DNA of 64,000 bases, taken from Limnohabitans sp. WS1. GTDB lineage: Bacteria > Pseudomonadota > Gammaproteobacteria > Burkholderiales > Burkholderiaceae_C. The DNA is taken from NCBI RefSeq assembly GCF_003063265.1, contig NZ_NERU01000002.1:248001-312000 (forward strand). The letters run 5' to 3'. Made by a program: the position numbers and the translations under genes. This document shows, piece after piece, positions 8,695-16,311 of this stretch; the stretch's first letter is position 1; each line of letters opens with the position of its first letter. Under the pieces are notes generated by a model that had not been told where the DNA came from, searched no databases, and saw nothing but the letters and a program-made list of their open reading frames with translations.

Positions 8695-10328
8695 GCAACG
8701 CCCGCAGCCACATGGCCACGGCCGCTTTGTCGCTGGACGACGAAAAATTGTTGCAGCAGTTGGCCAGCAACGGTTTGCTGTCGCCCCAGCAAATGGATTA
8801 CACACGGCGCATTGGCCAGTCCATGGGCTTGGGTGCGCCACAGGTGCTGCGCTTGTTGCGCCTGGCCAGCGACTTTGACATGGCCCGCGCCTTGGCCAGC
8901 TTGCATGGCCTGAGCTATTGGTTGCCCGACCCGGTGCAGGTGGACCCGGACGCCCTGGCCCAAGTGCCGTTTGCCTTTGCCCGTCAGCACCGCATGCTGC
9001 CGGTGCGCAGCCAAGACGGTGTGCTGCAAATTGCAGTCGACGACCCAACCGACCTGGATGCCCAGCAGCGCCTGAACCGCCATGTGTCGGGACCGGTGGC
9101 GTTTTGGGTGTCGGCGCGGGGCGCTTTGGCTTCGGCCATCGAGATGGCCTACCACTTTGCCTCGCACCCCAGTGCCGAAGAACTGGCTTACGAGCTGGCG
9201 CGGGTGGGCGGCGACCTGGACGGCGGGCGCTTGGTGCGCCTGGCCCTGGCCGACGCGGTGGAGCGCGGGGCCAGCGATGTGCACTTTTCTCCCAGCGGTT
9301 TTGCCTTGTTGTTGTTTTACCGCATTGACGGTGTGCTGCACCTGCACCATGTGCTGCCCAATGCCCTGCATGCGCGGGTGGCGTCGGCCTTGAAGGTCGA
9401 GTCCGGCATGGACATTGCCGAGTCGCGCCGCCCTCAGGACGGCAGTTTTGCCCTGAATGTGGTGGGCCAGGCCTTTGATTTGCGCGTGTCGTCCATGCCC
9501 ACCACCCACGGCGAGAACTTGGTGGTGCGAATTTTGTCTTTGCGCGGCGATGTGTTGCCGCTGGACCAGTGCGGGTTTTGGCCCGAGCAGGTGGCACAAA
9601 TCACGCGGCTCATGCGTGCGCCCGACGGGCTGGTGCTGTCGACCGGCCCCACCGGCAGTGGCAAAACCACCACCTTGTACGCCGGTTTGCGCCTGGTGAA
9701 TGCGCTGGAGCGCAACATCATGACGATTGAAGACCCGGTCGAGTACCAGGTGCCGCTGGTGCGCCAGGTGCGCTTGAACGAAAAAGCGGGCATGACCTTC
9801 ACTTCGGCCATCAAAGGCTTTTTGCGGCAAGACCCTGACGTGGTGCTGGTGGGTGAGATTCGCGATGGCGACACGGCCACCATGGCCGTGCGGGCCTCAC
9901 AAACCGGGCATTTGGTGCCGGCCACGCTGCACACCAACGATGCGCTGAGCAGCATCAGCCGCTTGCGCGACTTGGGCGTGCCGGCGTATTTGTTGTCGGC
10001 CACCTTGCGCGGGGTGATTGGCCAGCGCCTGGTGCGCCGCCTGTGCATGGCTTGCCGCGCCCCGGTGGGTGGTGGGCGCTACAAGGCGGTGGGTTGCGAG
10101 CGCTGCAATGGCACCGGCTACCGTGGCCGCCTGGCCGTGGGCGAGGTGCTGGTGGTGGACAACACCTTGCGCGGCCTGATTGACCAATTGGCCGGTGAGG
10201 CCGAGATGCGCAGCAGCTTGCACGCACGCGGCTTTGTGCCCATGCGGGCCTGGGCCCAGCGCCTGGTGGATGTGGGCGTGACCGACCCGGCCGAGGTGAA
10301 CCGCGTGTTTGGTGAGTTGTCGCCATGA
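8691..10328 (+). CDS. Type II/IV secretion assembly ATPase (GspE/PilB/MshE family)
   Basis: A 545-aa hexameric traffic ATPase that would power pilin polymerisation. An N-terminal GspE-type domain (about 25-150) precedes the catalytic part. Walker A is GPTGSGKT at 319-326 and the Walker B region is DPDVVLVGEIRD at 381-392. A zinc tetracysteine module (C452, C455, C469, C472) is typical of PilB/GspE rather than the retraction ATPase PilT. The start is taken as TTG at 8691, overlapping the previous stop as TTGA and preceded by a G-rich run; an ATG at 8712 is the alternative but lacks a ribosome binding site. Confidence 0.93.
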   Translation: MSNARSHMATAALSLDDEKLLQQLASNGLLSPQQMDYTRRIGQSMGLGAPQVLRLLRLASDFDMARALASLHGLSYWLPDPVQVDPDALAQVPFAFARQHRMLPVRSQDGVLQIAVDDPTDLDAQQRLNRHVSGPVAFWVSARGALASAIEMAYHFASHPSAEELAYELARVGGDLDGGRLVRLALADAVERGASDVHFSPSGFALLLFYRIDGVLHLHHVLPNALHARVASALKVESGMDIAESRRPQDGSFALNVVGQAFDLRVSSMPTTHGENLVVRILSLRGDVLPLDQCGFWPEQVAQITRLMRAPDGLVLSTGPTGSGKTTTLYAGLRLVNALERNIMTIEDPVEYQVPLVRQVRLNEKAGMTFTSAIKGFLRQDPDVVLVGEIRDGDTATMAVRASQTGHLVPATLHTNDALSSISRLRDLGVPAYLLSATLRGVIGQRLVRRLCMACRAPVGGGRYKAVGCERCNGTGYRGRLAVGEVLVVDNTLRGLIDQLAGEAEMRSSLHARGFVPMRAWAQRLVDVGVTDPAEVNRVFGELSP

Positions 10329-11536
10329 GGCTGTATTGGTACCAGGCCATGACGTCCGAGGGCGCGAGTGTGCGCGGCTCGGGCGAGCACATTGATTTGA
10401 ACGATTTGGTGAGCGCTTTGTCGGCCCAGGGTTTGCAGCCTTACCGGGTCTGGTCTTTGCCGACTTGGCTCAATGTCCTGGTGTTGCGGCCCTTGAAGCC
10501 TGCGGCGGTGACCGAGTTTTGTCACCTGATGGCCAGCCATGTGCGGGCCGGGGCCGATTTGCGTTTGGCCTTGGCCGAGGCGGCGGCCAGCGCCTCGACC
10601 ACGCGGCTGCGCATGTTGTGCGCCCGCCTCAAGCGTTCGGTGGAGCGGGGCGACACGCTGTCGCAGGCCCTGGACCAGACCAAGGTGTTTCCGCCCATGC
10701 TCAGCCAGTTGGTGGTGGTGGGCCAGGAAACTGGCCGCTTGGGCACGATTTTGGCCATGGCGGCGGCCCAGTTTGAGCAAATGCGCCAGCTGCGCAATGC
10801 GCTGCTGCGGGCCTTGATTTACCCCGCCCTGGTGTTGGCGGTGTTGGTGGTGAGCGGTTTGTATTGGTTGCTGATGGTTTTGCCCAAAATGGCTGCTTTG
10901 TTTGAGTCTTTGCGCGTGCAGCTGCCGCCCACCACGGTGTGGGTCATGAAGGTGGCCGAGGGCATGAAGGCGAATGTGGCTTCGCTGCCCCTGGTGTTGG
11001 GGGGTGTTTTGCTGCTGTTGGTGCTGTTGATCAGGCTGCCGGCCATGAAGCCGGTGTTTCATGCCCTGTATTGGTGGCTGCCCGGTGTGCGTGAGTTGGA
11101 ACGGGCGCGGGTGTACCACGCGTTTTTCAGCCACTTGTCGGCCATGCACGGCGCGGGCCTGACGCTCAGCCGCACGCTGGCGGTGTTGATGCAGCAGCCG
11201 CTGAACCAGTTTTTTGGCGGGCGCATTGGGCGCATCGGGGCGCATGCGGCGCGGGGCCAGTCGCTGGCCGAGGGTTTGGGCAGCACGCGCGTGTTTGAAC
11301 GTTTTGCCCTGAGCCTGGTGCGCTTGGGTGAAAACACGGGCACGCTGGACGAGCAAAGCACGCGCCTGAGCGAGCACTATGCGCAAAAGCTCAAGCAGCA
11401 AATTGAAACCGGCACGCGTTTGTTTGAGCCGGTGCTCTTGTTGGTGTTGGCGGCAGTGTTGTTGCTGGTGGGCAGCACCATGCTGGGGCCGGTGTACGAC
11501 TTGGCGTCTCGGGCGTCTGCAGGAATCCAGCCATGA
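10325..11536 (+). CDS. Type II/IV secretion platform protein (GspF/PilC/MshG family)
   Basis: A 403-aa polytopic inner-membrane protein with two GspF domains. The first helix pair lies near residues 163-190 and 222-240, and the last helix is near 375-395. The internal repeat is visible in 'FCHLMASHVRAGADLRLAL' and 'FFSHLSAMHGAGLTLSRTL'. It would hold the pilin in the membrane and couple to the ATPase encoded just upstream. ATG and the previous stop overlap as ATGA, and the gene overlaps the next by 4 bp, so this is one translation-coupled operon. Confidence 0.93.
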   Translation: MRLYWYQAMTSEGASVRGSGEHIDLNDLVSALSAQGLQPYRVWSLPTWLNVLVLRPLKPAAVTEFCHLMASHVRAGADLRLALAEAAASASTTRLRMLCARLKRSVERGDTLSQALDQTKVFPPMLSQLVVVGQETGRLGTILAMAAAQFEQMRQLRNALLRALIYPALVLAVLVVSGLYWLLMVLPKMAALFESLRVQLPPTTVWVMKVAEGMKANVASLPLVLGGVLLLLVLLIRLPAMKPVFHALYWWLPGVRELERARVYHAFFSHLSAMHGAGLTLSRTLAVLMQQPLNQFFGGRIGRIGAHAARGQSLAEGLGSTRVFERFALSLVRLGENTGTLDEQSTRLSEHYAQKLKQQIETGTRLFEPVLLLVLAAVLLLVGSTMLGPVYDLASRASAGIQP

Positions 11537-13089
11537 GCCGACCTTTGAAACCTGCTGTGCGGGGGTTTTTGCTGATCGAGTTGGCGCTGGCGCTGCTGGT
11601 CATTGGCGGGCTGGCGGCCATGCTGATTCCCTTGCTGGCCATGCAGGGCAAGCTCGACAGTGCGCGGCAGGACGCTTTGTCCATGCAGCAAGCGCGTGAC
11701 GCTTTGGTGCGCCAAGCGGTGCTGGGCATGGGTTTGCCCGGGCCGATCCGGTTTGCTGAGGCCGACACCGGGGGTTTTGGCTCGGCGGCCAGCCATGTGG
11801 CTTTGAGCCCCACGTTGGAGTTGATGGCGCTGGGGCGTCCGGGCGCTTTGCCGGGGCAATTGCTGGGTGTGCCCACGGTGTCGCCTTGGCAAACCGCATA
11901 CGCTTACGACGTGCAACCGGCTTTGCGGGCCGACGCGGGCACGGCTTTTTATCCTGCGGTGGAGCAAGTGGGGGCCAATTGGGTGTTCAAGTCCATCATG
12001 AGCCAGCTGGACCCTGCGGTGAACGCCAACATGTCCACCGGGGGGGTGCGCACGCAACTGTGCCGCCACCTCAACACCTTGCAGGACATCGAGCAAAAAA
12101 TTCGCATCTACCCGACCACCACCAGCGCTGAATACCGCCGCAGCTTCATCAACGTGACCTTGCCGCGCATTTGGGCCAAGGATTACGAGAGCAATTTTGT
12201 GTGGAACTCGGCATTGGGTTACGCCACAACCTCCGCTGGCACGGTGGACGCGGTGTTTGAAAACTCTTCGGCAGCGGCCTTTGTGGTGGTGCGCCGCGCT
12301 CCCCCGGCGCAGCGCCGCCTGGACCGTCAAAATGCCTTGTTTCAGCAGGTGGGCACCACCGGGCTGGACCCCACATTGGCTGCCCGGGGCACGGTCTATC
12401 CCGCTTTGGCGGGCGAGCGGGGGTTTCGGGTGTACGAGAACCCCTTGACGCCTGCCGTGGACAGCCCCACCTCGGACGCCAACGACTACGACGGCCGGGT
12501 GCAGGCGGTGTCTTTGGGTGAACTGCTCGATGGTTTGCGCCAGGCCGGTGTGTGCACCACGCTGCCCGAGACTTGCAAGGTCAACCAGCTTTTTGTGCGT
12601 TTTGCCAACTATGTGAGTTCGGCACCTTTGACCGGCAGCGCCCAGGGCCTGACACTGCGCTGGGAGCTGATGAACCGCGACCCCGTGAGCGATGCGTACA
12701 CGGTGCTGCAGTCGGGTGACATTGCCAATGGCAGCACCTCGACGGGGGTGTGCCTGGACAGCTTCAACACGGCCGTGACCAGCGAGCCGCGCAGCCGTTA
12801 TTTGCGTGTGTCGTTCATCAGCCCCACCGGGTCGGTGGGTTATGCCGACGGTGCGGCGGCCGGATATTGGTACCGGGGCGGCTTGTTGGTGGACCCGACC
12901 TTGACCGCAGCGGCCACCGCCGCCGACGATGGGGTGACGCGTTGGCGCAACCTGAATGCTTTGGCCGCGGCCACAGCCGGGCAGACGGTGACGGTGTCGT
13001 GCAGCGGCACGCACACGCTGCTGGCCAGCAATGAATTCAACCGGGCAGGGGCGGCCAAGCCGACTTGCACCGTCACGCAATTGCCTTGA
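11533..13089 (+). CDS. Large prepilin-like protein, possible tip or adhesive minor pilin
   Basis: A 518-aa protein with an 11-residue leader ending VRG and a cleavage site G|FLLIE (Glu at +5), then the hydrophobic helix LALALLVIGGLAAMLIPLL. That is the class III prepilin signature, but ordinary pilins are 130-250 residues. The C-terminal 400 residues contain several Cys (for example LCRHLNTL, GVCTTLPETC, GVCLDSF, VSCSG, KPTCTV) that could form disulfides. It is not a recognisable domain to me. A large minor pilin within an MSHA-like operon may occupy the place of MshO/MshQ. It overlaps the platform gene by 4 bp; the next gene follows after 17 bp. Confidence 0.75.
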   Translation: MSRPLKPAVRGFLLIELALALLVIGGLAAMLIPLLAMQGKLDSARQDALSMQQARDALVRQAVLGMGLPGPIRFAEADTGGFGSAASHVALSPTLELMALGRPGALPGQLLGVPTVSPWQTAYAYDVQPALRADAGTAFYPAVEQVGANWVFKSIMSQLDPAVNANMSTGGVRTQLCRHLNTLQDIEQKIRIYPTTTSAEYRRSFINVTLPRIWAKDYESNFVWNSALGYATTSAGTVDAVFENSSAAAFVVVRRAPPAQRRLDRQNALFQQVGTTGLDPTLAARGTVYPALAGERGFRVYENPLTPAVDSPTSDANDYDGRVQAVSLGELLDGLRQAGVCTTLPETCKVNQLFVRFANYVSSAPLTGSAQGLTLRWELMNRDPVSDAYTVLQSGDIANGSTSTGVCLDSFNTAVTSEPRSRYLRVSFISPTGSVGYADGAAAGYWYRGGLLVDPTLTAAATAADDGVTRWRNLNALAAATAGQTVTVSCSGTHTLLASNEFNRAGAAKPTCTVTQLP

Positions 13090-13106
13090 ACCGGAGCGCA
13101 AGCACC

Positions 13107-13541
13107 ATGTCTTTGTCCTTTCATTCGAAAACCGTGCTGTGGCTGAGCGTGGCCTCGTGCCTGTTGGGTGCGGGCATTTACGCGGCCATGACCGGGCAAG
13201 CGGCTTTGGCGTTTTCTCAGACCCAGCAGGTGGCGCTGGAGAAAACCCGCAGAGAACTCGACCAGGGCCGCGAGCGTGCCGAAAACTACCGCAGTTTGAT
13301 TGACCGCATTGGCTGGCGGCCCGGCCAGGCTTTGCGGCACGAAACCATCAACACCAGCGCCACGATTGCGGGCCATGAGAGTGAGCGACTCAACGACATC
13401 TTGCAGGCCAACCATGTGGGCAAGGGCCAGTTTTTTCTGCGCTCTTTGACGATCGAGGCCTTGCCGGGCACGGCCAACGCCGAGCCCGCGCTCAGGGTGA
13501 GCGTCAAGGGCGACAACATTTTGGTGCTGGACCGTCCATGA
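13107..13541 (+). CDS. MshJ/PilO-like inner-membrane protein
   Basis: A 144-aa protein with an N-terminal membrane helix (about 8-32), a coiled segment (QQVALEKTRRELDQGRERAE) and a small beta/alpha periplasmic end, FFLRSLTIEALPGTAN then LRVSVKGDNILVL. That is the layout of PilO/GspM/MshJ proteins, which form the alignment complex with PilN-like and PilP-like partners. The start is set at ATG 13107 because GGAG lies 10 nt upstream; an in-frame ATG at 13065 would overlap the previous gene. Similarity is architectural, and the call is supported by position directly before the MshK- and MshL-like genes. Confidence 0.65.
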   Translation: MSLSFHSKTVLWLSVASCLLGAGIYAAMTGQAALAFSQTQQVALEKTRRELDQGRERAENYRSLIDRIGWRPGQALRHETINTSATIAGHESERLNDILQANHVGKGQFFLRSLTIEALPGTANAEPALRVSVKGDNILVLDRP

Positions 13542-13981
13542 AACCTTTTTTGCCTTTTCTGCTGATTCCGGCTTTGAGTTTGGGCGGGTGGGGGCTGTCG
13601 ATGTACGGCTTGTCCCCCGAGCGCTTGGCCTTGCCCGCCGTGCTGGCCCTGGACGCCCCGCCCGCTTTGGGCGTGGTGGTGCCCGCCAACGATGCGCAAG
13701 AGGTGGTGCGTGTGCCGGTGAACGTGCTGCTGCCGCCTTCGGTGCGTGTGCCCGCCCCGCGTGGCCAAACGGCTTTGCGCCCACCTGGCCCGCCCGAAGT
13801 GCCTCTTGTGGCCGGTATTTTGGTCGATGGTTCACGCAAAGTGGCCCAGGTCAACGGCCAGGCCTTGACGGTGGGCGAGAGCCATGGCCTGTTCAAGGTG
13901 GTGGCCATCGAATCCCAACGTGTGCAATTTGACCACCCCGACCTGCGCCAAAAGCGCTGGGTGGAGGTGCTTGAGCGATGA
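13538..13981 (+). CDS. MshK/PilP-like periplasmic protein
   Basis: A 147-aa protein with an N-terminal hydrophobic segment (about 1-22), a proline-rich linker (about 60-90) and a small C-terminal beta domain (VAGILVDGSRKVAQVNGQAL, then VGESHG and VEVLER). This matches GspC/PilP/MshK proteins, whose HR domain binds the N-terminal part of the secretin. It overlaps both neighbours by 4 bp, placing it in the MshJ-MshK-MshL order known from MSHA loci. Sequence similarity is weak, so the name rests on fold-type pattern and synteny. Confidence 0.65.
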   Translation: MKPFLPFLLIPALSLGGWGLSMYGLSPERLALPAVLALDAPPALGVVVPANDAQEVVRVPVNVLLPPSVRVPAPRGQTALRPPGPPEVPLVAGILVDGSRKVAQVNGQALTVGESHGLFKVVAIESQRVQFDHPDLRQKRWVEVLER

Positions 13982-15456
13982 AACTCCAACCGAAAATGAC
14001 CCTGCTTGTTTCTTCCCATTTGCCGTCGCCCCGTTGGGTGCTGCTGGCCGTGTCTTTGTCGGCGTTGGTGGCGTGTGCGCCCCTGAACAAGGCCTTGCCG
14101 GGTTCGGAGTCGATTCCGCCTTCGGCCTATGCCCCGGTGGACCAGCAGTTGAAAGAAAAGAATGCCTCGCTGCCCAGCAGCGAATCGGCCTTGCCTTTGA
14201 CCCAGCGCATGCCGACCTTTGACAGCGTTCAGGACGCCGGATCGGGTCAGCCCCAGCTGTATTCCTTCAAGGCGCGGCAGTTGCCTTTGCGCGATGCGCT
14301 GGGTTTGCTGGCCAAGGCGCATGGCCTGAACATCGTGGCCGACCCAGAGGTCACCGGCATCGTGTCGGTGGATTTTCATAACGTGCCTTTGGCCAAGGCC
14401 TTTGACATTCTGCTGTCGAGCCTGGGCTATTCGTGGGAGGACGATCAGGGGGTGATCCGTGTGCATTCAAGCATCACGCGCACCTACGAGGTCGATTACA
14501 TCCAGGCCAAACGCAGCACAGGTGCCGCCGGTGGTGGCGGGGGCGAGGGGGCCGCGTTTTGGCAGGAGTTTGAGACCCAGATTCGCTCGCTGTTGTCGCC
14601 CAAGGGCCGCTTGATCGTGAACCGTTTGACCGGCACGGTGATGGTGACCGATTTGCCTGCCCGGGTGGAGTTGGTCACCCGCTTCATCGGTTTGATGCGC
14701 GAGGGCATGTACCGCCAGGTGGACATTGAGGTGCGCATTGTGGAGGTGACGCTGAGCGACAGCTTTGCACTGGGCCTGGATTGGTCACGTTTTCAGCAGG
14801 TGGCCGGGCGAGACAACTCGATTGGCTTCAACACCCGGGTGACCGCACCGCAGGGCACCAGTGCGCTGCCCAGCACCATGACTTTGCGCATGACCAACCC
14901 GGCCAGTTATGTGTCGCTGCTCGATGCGCTGAGCCAGCAAGGCGATGTGCGCATGGTCTCGCAGCCGCGCATCCGGATCATGAACAACCAAACGGCGCGG
15001 GTGAAGTCGGGCACGGACGAGGCGTTTTTTGTGCGTTCGTCCAACCGCGTGTTGCAAAACTCGGGCGGCGTGCTCGAGACGGTGAACGAGCAGCCCCAAA
15101 CTGTGAGCCTGGGCGTGACCTTGAGCGTGACGCCGCAGATTTCGGCCGATGGCTGGGCCATGCTCAACATCACCCCCAGCTTGACGCGCTTGATTGGCAC
15201 AGCGGTGTCGCCACGCGGTGACAGCACGGCCCCCATTTTGGATGTGAGCGAGGCCACCACCATGGTGCGGGTGCGCAGCGGTGAGTTGATCATTTTGGGG
15301 GGGTTGATTCAGGAAGAAACCAGCGACACCAACCGGCGTGTGCCGGGCTTGGGCGAGGTGCCTGCTTTTGGCAATTTGTTCAAAAGCACCTACAAGGCGG
15401 GTCGGCGCAAAGAGCTGGTGATTTTTCTGGCCCCAACGATTCAGCCGGGTCAATGA
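13978..15456 (+). CDS. Outer-membrane secretin lipoprotein (MshL/PilQ/GspD family)
   Basis: A 492-aa secretin forming the outer-membrane channel for the pilus. A lipobox-like LVAC places the lipidated Cys at about residue 33. A STN/N0 domain follows (SFKARQLPLRDALGLLAKAH), then an N1-type region and the secretin core. The C-terminal signature VPGLGEVPAFGNLFKS and the ending RKELVIFLAPTI are characteristic. A glycine-rich loop (AAGGGGGEGA) lies at about 183. The length is close to MshL. The gene overlaps the MshK-like gene by 4 bp, and the AAA ATPase gene begins right after its stop. Confidence 0.93.
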   Translation: MKLQPKMTLLVSSHLPSPRWVLLAVSLSALVACAPLNKALPGSESIPPSAYAPVDQQLKEKNASLPSSESALPLTQRMPTFDSVQDAGSGQPQLYSFKARQLPLRDALGLLAKAHGLNIVADPEVTGIVSVDFHNVPLAKAFDILLSSLGYSWEDDQGVIRVHSSITRTYEVDYIQAKRSTGAAGGGGGEGAAFWQEFETQIRSLLSPKGRLIVNRLTGTVMVTDLPARVELVTRFIGLMREGMYRQVDIEVRIVEVTLSDSFALGLDWSRFQQVAGRDNSIGFNTRVTAPQGTSALPSTMTLRMTNPASYVSLLDALSQQGDVRMVSQPRIRIMNNQTARVKSGTDEAFFVRSSNRVLQNSGGVLETVNEQPQTVSLGVTLSVTPQISADGWAMLNITPSLTRLIGTAVSPRGDSTAPILDVSEATTMVRVRSGELIILGGLIQEETSDTNRRVPGLGEVPAFGNLFKSTYKAGRRKELVIFLAPTIQPGQ

Positions 15457-16311
15457 ATGGAAATGGAGAACGCTGTGCCGTCCAATCCTCTGGAGCCTTG
15501 TTACCGATTTTTGGGTTTCGAGGGCGTGCCGTTCTCGATCACGCCCGACACCGAGCTGTTTTTTCCGGACAGCCAGCATGTGACGGCGTGTAACCAAATT
15601 CGCTATGCCTGCACCAGCGGCACCATGGCGGTGTTGACCGGTGAAATTGGTCTGGGCAAGACCTTGGTGGTGCGCACGGTGCTGCGGCAATTGCCACCCG
15701 AGGTGCGGGTGGCGTATTTGATCAACCCTTTCATTGACCACCACGATTTGTTGCGCGACATCTACACCCGCTTTTCGGACACGCCCTCGGCGGCCGAGAT
15801 GTCGCTGTCGCAGGTGCACGAGGCCTTGCTGCAAACGGTGATGGTGGGCACCCTCAAGGGTTTGCGCTATGCGGTGATCGTGGACGAGGCGCACCGCTTG
15901 CACCCCGAGGCGCTGGAGATGCTGCGTTTGTTGTCTAACCTTGAAACCGAAAAGCACAAGTTGATCAGTTTGATTTTGGTGGGCCAGCCTGAGCTGGAGC
16001 GGACTTTGTTGTTGCGGGCCATGCGGCCATTGCGCGAGCGCATTGGGGTGTGGCTGAAGTTGTCGCCCCTGAGCCGCGATGAGATGGACGCCTACATTGC
16101 CCACCGCATTCGCTTGACGCACAGCCAGGGGCGTTTTGAGTTCACCACCTTGGCTTTGTGGCATTTGCATCGGCGCACCGGGGGGGTGCCACGGCGCATC
16201 AACTATGCGTGCGAAAAAGCCTTGCTGCTGACTTTTGCCGACAAGCGGCAAAAAGTGGGTTTGTCACAGGCCCGGCAGGCATGCCGAGAGTTTTCGAAAG
16301 CCTGGTCATGA
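15457..16311 (+). CDS. MshM/ExeA-like AAA ATPase
   Basis: A 284-aa ATPase with Walker A GEIGLGKT at 62-69 and Walker B AVIVDEAH near 141-148. The opening PLEPCYRFLGFEGVPFSI resembles the start of ExeA/GspA and MshM, which help place the secretin in the envelope. Unlike ExeA it ends soon after the AAA domain and lacks a peptidoglycan-binding C-terminal domain, as MshM does. The start could be ATG 15457 (directly after the secretin stop), ATG 15463, or GTG 15475, which has GGAG 6 nt upstream. It overlaps the TPR-protein gene by 4 bp. Confidence 0.88.
   Translation: MEMENAVPSNPLEPCYRFLGFEGVPFSITPDTELFFPDSQHVTACNQIRYACTSGTMAVLTGEIGLGKTLVVRTVLRQLPPEVRVAYLINPFIDHHDLLRDIYTRFSDTPSAAEMSLSQVHEALLQTVMVGTLKGLRYAVIVDEAHRLHPEALEMLRLLSNLETEKHKLISLILVGQPELERTLLLRAMRPLRERIGVWLKLSPLSRDEMDAYIAHRIRLTHSQGRFEFTTLALWHLHRRTGGVPRRINYACEKALLLTFADKRQKVGLSQARQACREFSKAWS

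Noticed and set aside
7039..9597. 852-codon minus-strand open frame
   Set aside because: It lies antisense to two genes with clear pilus-assembly motifs and crosses their junction. Its His/Gln/Ala/Arg-rich translation has no family features.
11377..13101. 574-codon minus-strand open frame
   Set aside because: Antisense shadow of the platform and large prepilin genes, which have prepilin and GspF signatures and ATGA coupling.
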